Below, one piece after another: positions 54,038 through 63,700 of a stretch of 64,000 nucleotides of DNA. A program made the position numbers and the translations under genes. The first letter of the stretch is position 1. The number at the start of each line of letters is the position of its first letter. The DNA is taken from NCBI RefSeq assembly GCF_003416885.1, contig NZ_QVPD01000003.1, forward strand, positions 62,001 to 126,000, in the 5' to 3' direction. The stretch is from Cognatiluteimonas weifangensis. GTDB taxonomy: Bacteria; Pseudomonadota; Gammaproteobacteria; Xanthomonadales; Xanthomonadaceae. The notes under the pieces are model-generated. The model did not search any database. It was not told the origin of the DNA and worked only from the letters and a program-made list of their open reading frames with translations.

Positions 54038-55936
54038 ATGTCGTATCGCCGCCTTGCCGTGTCCGTCCTCGCGCTCGCCTTCGCCGGCGCCCTGCAGGCC
54101 GCGGTGCCGGCGCCGCAGGACACCCCGTACGCGCCGGGCACGATCAAGGTCGAGGTCGACGCCACCAACCTGGCGCAGCGCATCTTCCGCGTGACCCAGA
54201 CCATCCCGGTGCAGCCCGGCGCGCTGACCCTGCTGTATCCGGAATGGATCCCCGGCGGGCATTCGCCGCGCGGGGCGATCGACAAGGTCGCCGGCATCAC
54301 CTTCGTCGCCAACGGGCAGAAGCTGGCGTGGACCCGCGACCCGCTCGACGTGCACGCGTTCCACCTCACCGTGCCCGAAGGCGTGCAGACGATCACCGCG
54401 CAGTTCGACTTCCTCACCGCGACCGACCGCGCGCAGGGCCGCGTGGTGATGACCCCGCAGATGCTCAACCTGCAGTGGATCTCCACGCTGCTGTATCCGG
54501 CCGGGCACTACGCGGCGCAGATCCGCTTCGATCCGCGCGTGACCTACCCGGCCGGCTGGACCGCGTTCACCGCGCTGGCGGTCGAGGGGCGCACCGGCGA
54601 CACCGTCGACTACGAGGACGTGCCGCTGGACATCCTCGCCGACTCGCCGGTGTACGCCGGCCGCCACGCCCGGCAGATCGACCTGACTCCGGCCGGCAGC
54701 GCGGTGCCGGTGCGGCTGGGCGTGATCGCCGACGCCGCCAAGTACCTGGAGACCAAGCCGAAGCAGATCGCGCAGCACCAGGCGATGGTGGCGCAGGCGC
54801 TGAAGCTGTTCGGCGCCCAGCACTACGACCATTACCAGTTCCTGTTCTCGCTGTCCGCGCAGATGGGCGGCAACGGCCTGGAGCACCAGCGTTCCAGCGA
54901 GAACGGCGTGGGCACCGACTATTTCACCGGCTGGAACGAGAAGGCCGGCTTCACCGACCTGCTGGCGCACGAGTTCGTGCACTCCTGGAACGGCAAGTAC
55001 CGGCGTCCGGCCGACCTGTGGACGCCGAACTACAACGTGCCGATGCAGGACTCGCTGCTGTGGGTGTACGAGGGCCAGACCCAGTACTGGGGCAACGTGC
55101 TCGCCGCGCGCGGCGGCCTGCGCCCGCCGGAGGCTTCGCGCGACGCGCTGGCGCTGGTCGCGGCGACCTACGCCGACAACCGCCCGGGCCTGGCCTGGCG
55201 CAACGTGCAGGACACCACCAACGACCCGATCATCGCCTCGCGCGCGCCGCGTGCCTACCGCAACTACCAGATGAGCGAGGACTACTACTCGGCCGGGCAG
55301 CTGATCTGGCTCGAGGCCGACGCGCTGATCCGCAACCGCAGCCACGACCGCAAGTCGCTGGACGATTTCGCCCGCGCCTTCTTCGGCGTCAACGACGGCG
55401 AATGGGCGGTGCAGGACACCTACACCTTCGACGACGTGGTCGCGACCCTCGATGCGGTGCTGCCGTACGACTGGGCCACGTTCCTGCGCGACCGCCTGGA
55501 CGGCCGCGTCGGCCTCACCGGCGGGCTCGAAGCCAGCGGCTGGAAGCTGGTGTACGAGGACACGCCCAACGCCTACGCCAAGGCGCGGATGAAGGACGCC
55601 CGCGGCGGCGCCGACTTCGTGTATTCGCTGGGGCTGACGCTGGACAAGGACGGCGCCATCGGCGACGTGCGCTGGGACAGCCCGGCGTTCGATGCCGGCC
55701 TGGGCAGCGGCACCACGCTGGTGGCGGTCAACGACCAGGCCTACGCGCCGGAAGTGCTGGAGGACGCGGTCAAGGCGGCGGCCAATGGCAACGCACCGAT
55801 CCGCCTGCTGGTGAAGGAGTTCGACCGCTATCGCACGGTCGTCCTCGACTACCGCGGCGGCCTGCGCTATCCGCACCTGCAGCGGATCGACGGTGTCCCG
55901 GACCGGCTGTCGCGGATCTTCGCCGCACGCAAATGA
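54038..55936 (+). CDS. M61-family (glycyl) aminopeptidase, exported
   Basis: 632 residues from the ATG at 54038. A signal peptide ends near LQAAV. The N-terminal beta domain (about 40-180) precedes the zinc-peptidase core with HEFVHSW (His311, Glu312, His315) and the third ligand Glu in WVYEGQTQYWG. A PDZ domain follows near 530-600 (LGLTLDKDGAIGDVRWDSPAF). The family hydrolyses N-terminal Gly/Ala peptides. Common in xanthomonads, probably periplasmic. Confidence 0.9.
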   Translation: MSYRRLAVSVLALAFAGALQAAVPAPQDTPYAPGTIKVEVDATNLAQRIFRVTQTIPVQPGALTLLYPEWIPGGHSPRGAIDKVAGITFVANGQKLAWTRDPLDVHAFHLTVPEGVQTITAQFDFLTATDRAQGRVVMTPQMLNLQWISTLLYPAGHYAAQIRFDPRVTYPAGWTAFTALAVEGRTGDTVDYEDVPLDILADSPVYAGRHARQIDLTPAGSAVPVRLGVIADAAKYLETKPKQIAQHQAMVAQALKLFGAQHYDHYQFLFSLSAQMGGNGLEHQRSSENGVGTDYFTGWNEKAGFTDLLAHEFVHSWNGKYRRPADLWTPNYNVPMQDSLLWVYEGQTQYWGNVLAARGGLRPPEASRDALALVAATYADNRPGLAWRNVQDTTNDPIIASRAPRAYRNYQMSEDYYSAGQLIWLEADALIRNRSHDRKSLDDFARAFFGVNDGEWAVQDTYTFDDVVATLDAVLPYDWATFLRDRLDGRVGLTGGLEASGWKLVYEDTPNAYAKARMKDARGGADFVYSLGLTLDKDGAIGDVRWDSPAFDAGLGSGTTLVAVNDQAYAPEVLEDAVKAAANGNAPIRLLVKEFDRYRTVVLDYRGGLRYPHLQRIDGVPDRLSRIFAARK

Positions 55937-56127
55937 CCTAGCGCCCCGACCCCCGCGGCCGGGAACGCAGCCGCCCGCGGCGGCGGCGGCGGCCGGCGCG
56001 GTTCCCGCCGCGAACCCCGCCGTTCGCGGGGACCGGGAAGCGGGGCACGCCGACCTTCCGCCGTCGCTGGCTTTCCTCCACGCCCGAGCGCGGCCGCCGC
56101 CGCGCCGGCCGCACCCGCCGCCCCGCC

Positions 56128-57315
56128 ATGCCCGACGCCGCACCGTCCGCCGCCGCCTTCCCCCGCAACCCCGGCATCGACGCGCTGCGCGGGCTGTCGA
56201 TCCTGCTGGTGGTGCTGCATCACCTCGCGCTGCGGATCCCGCTCAAGCAGACCGCACTCGCGGACTTCGTGCCCGGGCGCCTCCTCGCGGCCCTGAGCTG
56301 GAACGGCTACAGCGCGGTGTTCGTGTTCTTCGTGATCTCCGGATTCCTGATCGCCACGCATGCGCTCGGCCGCTGGGGCGCGCTGGCGCGGATCGATGCG
56401 CGCGCTTTCTACCTGCGCCGCGCCGCTCGCATCCTGCCGCTGCTGCTGGCGTTGCTGGCGGTGCTGTCCGTGCTGCACCTGGCTGGGACACCCGATTACG
56501 TGATCGCGGGTGCGCAGCAGTCGCTCGGGCGCGCGCTGCTGGCGGCGCTGGGGCTGCACCTGAACTGGTACGAGGGCGTCACCGGCTACCTGCCCGGCAA
56601 CTGGGACGTGCTGTGGTCGCTGTCGATCGAGGAGGCGTTCTATCTCGGCTTTCCGCTGGCCTGCCTGCTGCTGCGCGATGCGCGGGTGCTGTTCGCGGCG
56701 CTGCTGCTGGGCGCCGTGTCGCTGCCGCTGGCGCTGGCGGCGCTCGCGGGCAGCAACGAGATCTGGCAGGAGAAGGCCTATCTGCCGGGCATGGCCGCGA
56801 TCGCGGCGGGCGTCTGCGCCGCGCTGACGGCAGCCCGGGTGCGGCCACGGCGGGCGCTGGCCGGCGCGTTGTGCGGGCTGGGCGGCGGCGGTCTGGCCGC
56901 GGCGCTGCTGTGCGGGCCGTGGCTGTGGCGCGCGCTGGGCAACGGCACGATGCTGCTGCTCACGCTGTCCGTCGCCGTCCTGCTGGTCGGGCTGCACTGG
57001 CGCCAGCAGCTGGCGCCGCGCGCCGGTCGTCGCGGCCTGGGCTGGCTGCGGGTGCAGGGGCGGTTGAGCTACGAGATCTATCTGACCCACATGTTCGTGG
57101 TGTTCGCGGTGGTCGCCCTGTTCCGGGCCGCCGGCGCGGATTTGCGCAGCGGCTTCTGGTGGTATCTGCCGGCGGTGGCGCTGTGCTGGGCGCTCGGGGC
57201 GCTGCTGGCGCGCTATTTCACCGACCCCTGCGATCGCGCCATCCGCCGGCGTTGGCTGCGTCCGCCCGGGCCGGCGCGGTCCGCGGCGCCGGCCGAAGCC
57301 GAGTCGGCGGCCTGA
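56128..57315 (+). CDS. Acyltransferase-3 family membrane protein
   Basis: 395 residues with about ten membrane helices. The conserved N-terminal motif DALRGLSILLVVLHHLALR, the FFVISGFLIATHAL element after helix 2, and WSLSIEEAFYLGFPLACLLL are typical of the OafA/YrhL type. These enzymes transfer acyl groups to surface or exported polysaccharides or peptidoglycan. No neighbouring glycan cluster tells which. Confidence 0.88.
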   Translation: MPDAAPSAAAFPRNPGIDALRGLSILLVVLHHLALRIPLKQTALADFVPGRLLAALSWNGYSAVFVFFVISGFLIATHALGRWGALARIDARAFYLRRAARILPLLLALLAVLSVLHLAGTPDYVIAGAQQSLGRALLAALGLHLNWYEGVTGYLPGNWDVLWSLSIEEAFYLGFPLACLLLRDARVLFAALLLGAVSLPLALAALAGSNEIWQEKAYLPGMAAIAAGVCAALTAARVRPRRALAGALCGLGGGGLAAALLCGPWLWRALGNGTMLLLTLSVAVLLVGLHWRQQLAPRAGRRGLGWLRVQGRLSYEIYLTHMFVVFAVVALFRAAGADLRSGFWWYLPAVALCWALGALLARYFTDPCDRAIRRRWLRPPGPARSAAPAEAESAA

Positions 57316-57487
57316 CGCGGGCCCGTCGTGCCGGCCGTCGTCGCCAGCGCACGCGCTGGCCGGCGGGAACCGTCGCGGCCTGACGGCGGCCGCATGCAAG
57401 CGTTGCGGCGGCTGCCGCATGCCTGCCGCGCCGCGACGGTTGACCCGGATCAAGATCCGCGCGCCGCGTCCTGCGCAGACTGTCGCC

Positions 57488-58540
57488 ATGGGTCTTGCAC
57501 GCCTCGTCCCCGTTGCGCGCGCACGCCGCTGGCTGGCGCGCGTGCTGCTGCTGGTCGCGGCGTTGCCGGCGGTGGCGGCCGAGCCGGTGCTGGCGCCGGG
57601 CGAATTCGTGTGGATGCCGCAGCTGGCGCCGAGCGGGCCGGTGGTGGTGGTGGTCAGCCTGCCGGAGCAGCGCGCCCACGTGTACCGCAACGGCGTGCGC
57701 ATCGGCGTGTCGACGGTGAGCACCGGGATGCCCGGGCACGAAACCCCGACCGGCGTGTTCACCATCCTGGAGAAGCGCCGTGAGCACTACTCCAACCTCT
57801 ACGACAACGCGCCGATGCCGTTCATGCAGCGGCTGACCTGGGACGGGATCGCGCTGCATGCCGGCAAGCTGCCGGGCTATCCCGCCTCGCACGGCTGCGT
57901 GCGCCTGCCGTACAAGTTCTCCGAGTTGCTGTTCGCGACCACCGCGCGCGGCATGACCGTGGTGATCGCCGACGCCGTCTCGCACGCGCCCAGCGTGACC
58001 TATCCGGGCTGGTTCGCGCCGGTGGCGCCGGGCACCGGGCAGCCGCGGCCGGCGCCGGCGGTCGGCATCGCCGGCTACCGCTGGCAGCCGGAGCTGGCGC
58101 CGGACGGGCCGCTGACGGTGGTCCTGAGCCTGCGCGACGGCGCCCTCGCGGTGCTGCGCCAGGGTGTGGAAATCGGCCGCGCGCCGGTGCGCTGGCAGGG
58201 CCCGGCGTTTACCGGTACCCGCGCCTGGGTGTTGCTGGACGGCAACGGCAGCGGCGCCAGCACGCTGGCGCCGGGCCGCCCGGCGCGGCGCTGGATGGAG
58301 GCGACCGCCGCCGCGCCGGACGCGGGCGCCGATGCGCTGGTCGCTGCAGTCCGCGACGGCCGGTTGCAGCTGGCGCCGGCGTTCGCCGCGGCGCTGTACG
58401 ACGCGCTGGCGCCGGGCGCGACCCTGGTGGTGACCGGCGAGGCCCTGGGGCCGCAGGTGGCCGCGCAGGTCGATGCCGCCGCCGACCGGACCGTGCTCGA
58501 GGCCGAGCCCGCGCCCCCGGTTCAGCCGGCCGGCGACTGA
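57488..58540 (+). CDS. L,D-transpeptidase (YkuD domain)
   Basis: 350 residues from the ATG at 57488. A signal peptide ends at AVAAEP. The YkuD domain (about 60-170) has GHETPTGVFTILEK, GIALHAGKLPGYPASHGCVRLPY with catalytic Cys137 and the preceding His. A second, YkuD-like half (about 200-340: PLTVVLSLRDGALAVLRQG, landmarks only) lacks the HGC motif and looks degenerate. It would form 3-3 crosslinks or attach proteins to peptidoglycan. Confidence 0.9.
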   Translation: MGLARLVPVARARRWLARVLLLVAALPAVAAEPVLAPGEFVWMPQLAPSGPVVVVVSLPEQRAHVYRNGVRIGVSTVSTGMPGHETPTGVFTILEKRREHYSNLYDNAPMPFMQRLTWDGIALHAGKLPGYPASHGCVRLPYKFSELLFATTARGMTVVIADAVSHAPSVTYPGWFAPVAPGTGQPRPAPAVGIAGYRWQPELAPDGPLTVVLSLRDGALAVLRQGVEIGRAPVRWQGPAFTGTRAWVLLDGNGSGASTLAPGRPARRWMEATAAAPDAGADALVAAVRDGRLQLAPAFAAALYDALAPGATLVVTGEALGPQVAAQVDAAADRTVLEAEPAPPVQPAGD

Positions 58541-58559
58541 GGCCGCTATCCTGCGGCGC

Positions 58560-59399
58560 ATGTCGCGTTTTCATCTTGCCCTGAGCGGGCTGACGGCGGT
58601 CGTGCTGGCCGCCAGCAGCGCCTCCGCGCCGCGCGCGGCGACCGCCGCCACCGCGCGGCCGCCTGCACCCGCGGCCGCGCCGGCCCCGCACCCGGCATCC
58701 GTATCGGCGCCGACCGCCGAGGACCGCAACGCCGCGCTGCTGGCGCGGCTGTCGCGGCTGGCCCCGGCTGCCGACCGCGGCGTGCTGGCGCTGGCGCTGG
58801 AAGCGCGCAGCTGCGCGCTGGCCGCCGGCGACATCGCCGACGCGCCGCGGCTGGCGGTGATCGACTACACCCGGCCCTCGACCCAGCCGCGGTTGTGGGT
58901 GTTCGACCTGCACCGCGGCACGTTGCTGTACGACGAGCACGTCGCCCACGGCCGCGGCAGCGGCGAGAATCTCGCCACCGCATTTTCCAACCGCGACGGC
59001 AGCCACCAGAGCAGCCTCGGCCTGTTCGCCACCGCCGACACCTACGTCGGCGGCAACGGCTACTCGCTGCGCATGGACGGGCTCGACCCCGGCTTCAACG
59101 ACAACGCCCGCCGGCGCCTGATCGTGATGCACGGCGCCGCTTACGTGAACCCGGCGCAGGCGCGGCGCCAGGGCCGGCTGGGCCGCAGCTGGGGCTGCCC
59201 GGCGCTGCGCCCGCAGGTGGCGCGCGCGGTGATCGACACGCTCAAGCAGGGCCAGCTGCTGTTCGCCTACGCCGACGAGGCCGAGTGGCTGTCGGGCTCG
59301 CGCTGGTTCGGCTGCAGCGGCCGCAGCGCGCGCGAGATCCTGGCCCGGGCGCGCGCCCGCGGCGGCGGCGACGGGCTGCTGGCGACCGCCGCGCGCTGA
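58560..59399 (+). CDS. YkuD-like murein L,D-transpeptidase catalytic-domain protein
   Basis: 279 residues from the ATG at 58560. A signal peptide is followed by an Ala/Pro-rich linker, then LAVIDYTRPSTQPRLWVFDLHRGTLLYDEHVAHGRGSGEN and the catalytic Cys213 in LGRSWGCPAL (YcfS/ErfK-type variant, annotated in many genomes as murein L,D-transpeptidase catalytic domain family). It ends with a short Gly/Arg-rich tail. The tandem with the preceding transpeptidase suggests shared cell-wall work. Confidence 0.85.
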   Translation: MSRFHLALSGLTAVVLAASSASAPRAATAATARPPAPAAAPAPHPASVSAPTAEDRNAALLARLSRLAPAADRGVLALALEARSCALAAGDIADAPRLAVIDYTRPSTQPRLWVFDLHRGTLLYDEHVAHGRGSGENLATAFSNRDGSHQSSLGLFATADTYVGGNGYSLRMDGLDPGFNDNARRRLIVMHGAAYVNPAQARRQGRLGRSWGCPALRPQVARAVIDTLKQGQLLFAYADEAEWLSGSRWFGCSGRSAREILARARARGGGDGLLATAAR

Positions 59400-59522
59400 C
59401 GCGCGCCACTCGCATCGCCGCCTTGCCGCGCGTCGCGCGCGCCGTCCACCCCCCGGTGGCCACCACGCCACCCCCGCGCTGGAGTACGCTGGCCGGACGA
59501 CGGGCATCCTCGGGGAGGTGCG

Positions 59523-60719
59523 ATGACCCTGCCGGTACTGCAGGTGATGGTGGTCGAGGACCACGGCTTCCAGCGCCGGATGGCGCTGCGGCTGCTGGCC
59601 GAGCTCGGCATCCAGGCCGTGCACGAGGCCGCCGACGGCATCGCCGCGCTGGAGTTGCTGCAGCGCCTGGCGCAGCCCCCGGACGTGGTGCTGGTGGATC
59701 TGGACATGCCGGGCATGGACGGCGTGGAGTTCATCGGCCATGTCGCCCAGCAGCGGCTGGCGCGCGGCGTCGCCCTGGTCAGCGCGCTCGACGCCGCACT
59801 GCTCAACACCGTGCAGACCATGGCCCGCGCCTACGGCCTGCACGTGCTGGGCAGCGTCGAGAAGCCGCTGACCGCGGACAAGCTGCGCGTGGTGCTGGCC
59901 AGCTACGAGAGCCGCCGCCAGGAGCGCGACGACGAGGAGCCGGTCGAGGTCGGCCTGGAGGACATCCGCGCGGCGCTGCGCGAGGACGAGCTGCAGCCGT
60001 GGTTCCAGCCGCAGGTGGAATTCGGCAACGGCCACGCGGTGTCGGTGGAGGCGCTGGCGCGCTGGCAACGTCGCGACGGCCGCATCGTGCGGCCGCTGCA
60101 GTTCATCCCGCTGCTCGAGCGCGAGGGCCTGGCGCCGCAGCTGACCGACCGCATGCTGGAGCAGTCCTGCCGCTGGAAGCGGCGCTGGGAGGACGACGGC
60201 CTGCACCTGAAGCTGTCGGTCAACGTGTCGCCGTCCACGCTCGCCGATCCGGCCGCTCCCGACCACTACCAGCAGATCGTGCAGGACCACGGCGTGGACC
60301 CGGGCGAGGTGATGCTGGAGATCACCGAAAGCTCGCTGATGGCCGACGCCGCGCGCGGGCTCGGGGTGCTGGCACGGCTGCGGCTGAAGGGCTTCGGCCT
60401 GTCGATCGACGATTTCGGCACCGGCTATTCGTCGCTGGCGCAGCTCTCGCGGATCCCCTTCACCGAACTCAAGATCGACCAGGGTTTCGTCTCCGGCGCG
60501 CACGCCGAGCCGCGCAAGCGCGCGGTGATCGAGGCCAGCCTGGAGCTGGCGCGCAAGCTGCAGCTGCAGGTCGTGGCCGAGGGCGTGGAAACCACCGAGG
60601 AGTGGCAGATGCTGGCCGAGCTGGGCTGCGGCGTCGCCCAGGGCTACCTGATCGCACGGCCGGTCCCCGGCGCGGAGCTGGCGGCGGCGGTCGCGCGCTG
60701 GCGGCGCCCGGAGCACTGA
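59523..60719 (+). CDS. REC-EAL response regulator (c-di-GMP phosphodiesterase)
   Basis: 398 residues. The receiver domain (1-125) has phospho-acceptor Asp59 (LVDLDMPGMDG). The EAL domain follows with Glu176 in the EAL tripeptide (SVEALARW), the metal set NVSPST, EITESSL, DDFGTGYSSL, KIDQGFV and VAEGVETTEE; all catalytic residues appear intact, so it should degrade c-di-GMP. The layout matches RocR of Pseudomonas. The partner is likely the hybrid kinase that begins 9 bases after its stop. Confidence 0.93.
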   Translation: MTLPVLQVMVVEDHGFQRRMALRLLAELGIQAVHEAADGIAALELLQRLAQPPDVVLVDLDMPGMDGVEFIGHVAQQRLARGVALVSALDAALLNTVQTMARAYGLHVLGSVEKPLTADKLRVVLASYESRRQERDDEEPVEVGLEDIRAALREDELQPWFQPQVEFGNGHAVSVEALARWQRRDGRIVRPLQFIPLLEREGLAPQLTDRMLEQSCRWKRRWEDDGLHLKLSVNVSPSTLADPAAPDHYQQIVQDHGVDPGEVMLEITESSLMADAARGLGVLARLRLKGFGLSIDDFGTGYSSLAQLSRIPFTELKIDQGFVSGAHAEPRKRAVIEASLELARKLQLQVVAEGVETTEEWQMLAELGCGVAQGYLIARPVPGAELAAAVARWRRPEH

Positions 60720-60728
60720 GCCGCGGCG

Positions 60729-63605
60729 GTGCGTCTGGGCCCGGCCAACCCGAGCATCCGCCGCCAGTTGCTGGCACTGTTCGGCCTGCTGCTGCTGGCC
60801 GGCGCCGCGGTGCTGCTGCTGGACGAGATCGCGCAGCACCGCGCGCGACAGTCGCTGCGCGCGCTGGAGACGCAGTCGCTGGGGCGGCTGCACGCGCTCA
60901 AGGCGGTCGCCGACGGCTACAGCCTGGGCGTGGTCGACACCACCTTCAAGGTCCGCAACTACCTGATCGACTGGCCCGACGGCGTGGCCGCGCTGGACCG
61001 CGCACACGCCGCGATCCAGCGCCACTGGCGCGAGCTGGAGGCGATGCCGCGGACGCCGGCGCAGCAGCGGCTGTTCGCGCAGACCGCGCAGGCGCGGCTG
61101 CGGGCCGACCGCGCCACGGTCGAGCTGCGCGCGATTCTGGTGCAGCAGGACATCGCCGCGCTCGGCCGTTTCGCCGACGGCGCGCTGTATCCGGCGATCG
61201 ATCCGGTCGCCACCCGGCTGCAGACGCTCAGCGACCAGGCGATGCTGCAGGCGCAGGCCAAGGTCCGCGCCGAGGTGCGCCGCGGCTACCGCGACAGCGC
61301 GCTGCGCATCGGCCTGTCGCTGCTGGCGCTGCTGGTGGCGACGCTGGCCGGGCAGCGGATCCTGCGCGACGCCTACCGCGGCATCGAGGCCCTGACCCGG
61401 CTGGCGCAACGCATGCGCGAGCACGACTACGTGGCCGCGCCCGGCGCGCGCCCGCGCGGCGAGTTCGGCGAGGTGATGGATGCGTTCCTGGACATGCGCT
61501 CGGACGTGCTCAAGTTCGAGGCCGAGCTCACCGACCAGCTGGTGCGCAACGAGCGCGTACGCGAGGCGCTGGAACAGCGCGAGGCGTTCCAGCGCTCGCT
61601 GCTGGACGCGGCGCAGACCGCGATCGTGGCGGCCGACGAGCACGGCACGGTCACCCGGATCAACCCGTTCGCCGAGCGCCTGCTGGGCTGGCCCGCGGCC
61701 GACCTGCTGGGGCGGCGGCAACTGCACGAGCTGTTCGAGCCGGACTCGCTGCAGGCGCTGGCGCAGAGCCTGTCGCGTGCCGGCGGTGGCGACGTGGCCC
61801 CCGGCTGGGACGCGCTGCAGCGGCTGGCCGCGCGCAAGCAGGCGCCGCGCGAGATGGCGCTGCGCAACCGCCGCGGGCGCGCGCTGCCGGTGCTGCTGGC
61901 GCTGTCGCCGATGCACGACGACGCCGGCCAGCCGCTGGGGCTGCTGCTGGTGGCCACCGACCTGTCGGCGCTCAAGCGCCTGGAGCACGCGCTGCGCGAC
62001 AGCGAGGCGCGGGCGCGCGAGGCCAACCACGCCAAGAGCGCGTTCCTGGCGGCGATGAGCCACGAGATCCGCACCCCGATGATCGGCGTCACCGGCATGG
62101 TCGAGGTGCTCTCGCACACCGCGCTGGACACCGAGCAGCGGCGCGCGCTCAACGTGATCCAGTCCTCGGCGCAGTCGCTGCTGCAGATCATCGGCGACAT
62201 CCTCGACTTCTCCAAGATCGAGGCCGGGCGGCTGGACCTGCAGCCGGCGGCCACCAGCCTGGCGCGGGTGCTGCACAGCGTGGTCGCCAACTTCAGCGGT
62301 TCGGCCTCGAGCAAGGGCCTGACCCTGACCTGCAGCGTCGACGAGCGGGTGCCGCCGGCGCATTACGCCGACGCGTTGCGGCTGCGGCAGATCCTCGGCA
62401 ACTTCCTTTCCAACGCGATCAAGTTCACCGAGGCCGGCTCGGTGCAGGCGGTGCTGGAATGGCGCGGCGGCGATCCGCGCGACGACCTGGCGCACGGCCG
62501 CGACCTGCTGAGCTTCCGCGTCACCGACACCGGCATCGGCATCAGCGAAGAGGCGCAGGCGCGGCTGTTCCAGCCGTTCTCGCAGGCCGAGGGCGACACC
62601 ACCCGCCGCTTCGGCGGCACCGGCCTGGGGCTGGCGATCTGCCGCCGGCTGGCCGAGCTGATGGGCGGCGAGGTCGGCCTGGAAAGCGTGCCGGGGCTGG
62701 GCACCACGCTGCGGCTGACGCTGACGCTGCCGCGCGCGCCGCTGGCGGAGGTCGGGCCGGAAGCCGCCGCCGCCCCGGCGGCGACCGGGCTCGCCGTGCG
62801 CCGCCTGCCCACGGTCGCGGAAGCCGAGCGCGAGCGCAGCCTGGTGCTGCTGGTCGACGACCATCCGACCAACCGCATGGTGATCGCGCGCCAGCTGGCG
62901 CTGGCCGGCTACGCCAGCGAGGCCGCCGAGGACGGCGCCGCGGGCCTGGAGCAATGGCGCAGCGGGCGTTTCGCGCTGCTGCTGTCGGACGTGCACATGC
63001 CGCGCCTGGACGGCTACGAACTCGCCCGCCGGATCCGCGCCGAGGAAGCGCGCGACGGCCGCGCACGCACCCCGATCGTGGCCCTGACCGCCTCGGCGCT
63101 GAAGGGCGAAGCCGAGCGCTGCCTGGCCGCCGGCATGGACGACTACCTGGCCAAGCCGGTCGGGATTCCGGCGCTGACCGCGGCGCTGCGACGCTGGCTG
63201 CCGCACACCGCACCGCCGGAACCGGCAGCGGATGCGGCGCCGGCGCCGTTGCCGCAGCTGGCGCACCCGCCGGCGCTGGACCCGGCCACGCTGGACGCGC
63301 TCACCGGCGGCGACCCGGCCGAAGCGCGCACCCTGCTGGACGATTTCCTCGCCAGCACGGCGCAGGACCTGGCCGCGCTGGAAGCCGCGTGCGCGGCCGG
63401 CGACCTGGCCGCACTGACCCGGCAGGCGCACAAGATCAAGGGCGCCGCGCGCATGATCGGCGCGCCCGAGCTGGCGCAGACCGCGGCCGCACTGGAAGCC
63501 GCCGGCCGCGGCGGCACCTGGGCACCGCTGCCGTCGCTGGCCGCGGACCTGGCCACCGCGGCCGAGCGCCTGCGCCGCTACGTCGGCGAGCGCTACCCGC
63601 GCTGA
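60729..63605 (+). CDS. Hybrid sensor histidine kinase (TM-HAMP-PAS-HisKA-HATPase-REC-HPt)
   Basis: 958 residues from a GTG at 60729. A membrane helix (about 11-29), a periplasmic helical sensor (about 30-190), a second helix (about 193-215) and HAMP lead to a PAS domain (about 285-400). HisKA His445 is in SHEIRTPM, HATPase has the N, G1 (DTGIGIS) and G2 (GGTGLGLAICRR) boxes. REC has Asp754 (SDVHMPRLDG) and the C-terminal HPt has His901 (QAHKIKGAARMIG). Tripartite BvgS/RocS style. The EAL regulator upstream is probably co-transcribed and receives the phosphate from HPt. Confidence 0.94.
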   Translation: MRLGPANPSIRRQLLALFGLLLLAGAAVLLLDEIAQHRARQSLRALETQSLGRLHALKAVADGYSLGVVDTTFKVRNYLIDWPDGVAALDRAHAAIQRHWRELEAMPRTPAQQRLFAQTAQARLRADRATVELRAILVQQDIAALGRFADGALYPAIDPVATRLQTLSDQAMLQAQAKVRAEVRRGYRDSALRIGLSLLALLVATLAGQRILRDAYRGIEALTRLAQRMREHDYVAAPGARPRGEFGEVMDAFLDMRSDVLKFEAELTDQLVRNERVREALEQREAFQRSLLDAAQTAIVAADEHGTVTRINPFAERLLGWPAADLLGRRQLHELFEPDSLQALAQSLSRAGGGDVAPGWDALQRLAARKQAPREMALRNRRGRALPVLLALSPMHDDAGQPLGLLLVATDLSALKRLEHALRDSEARAREANHAKSAFLAAMSHEIRTPMIGVTGMVEVLSHTALDTEQRRALNVIQSSAQSLLQIIGDILDFSKIEAGRLDLQPAATSLARVLHSVVANFSGSASSKGLTLTCSVDERVPPAHYADALRLRQILGNFLSNAIKFTEAGSVQAVLEWRGGDPRDDLAHGRDLLSFRVTDTGIGISEEAQARLFQPFSQAEGDTTRRFGGTGLGLAICRRLAELMGGEVGLESVPGLGTTLRLTLTLPRAPLAEVGPEAAAAPAATGLAVRRLPTVAEAERERSLVLLVDDHPTNRMVIARQLALAGYASEAAEDGAAGLEQWRSGRFALLLSDVHMPRLDGYELARRIRAEEARDGRARTPIVALTASALKGEAERCLAAGMDDYLAKPVGIPALTAALRRWLPHTAPPEPAADAAPAPLPQLAHPPALDPATLDALTGGDPAEARTLLDDFLASTAQDLAALEAACAAGDLAALTRQAHKIKGAARMIGAPELAQTAAALEAAGRGGTWAPLPSLAADLATAAERLRRYVGERYPR

Positions 63606-63700
63606 GCCGCGCGTGGCCGCCGGGCGCGGGCGCGGACACCGCCGCGCGGGCCGTGGCGCGGTGTTAGGCTGCGGACTTCGTGTTCATGGCGGAGGCGCGG

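Noticed and set aside
56008-56029. Hairpin CCGCGAAC/GTTCGCGG after the M61 peptidase as a terminator
   Set aside because: No T-run follows and the region is so G+C rich that such stems are common by chance.
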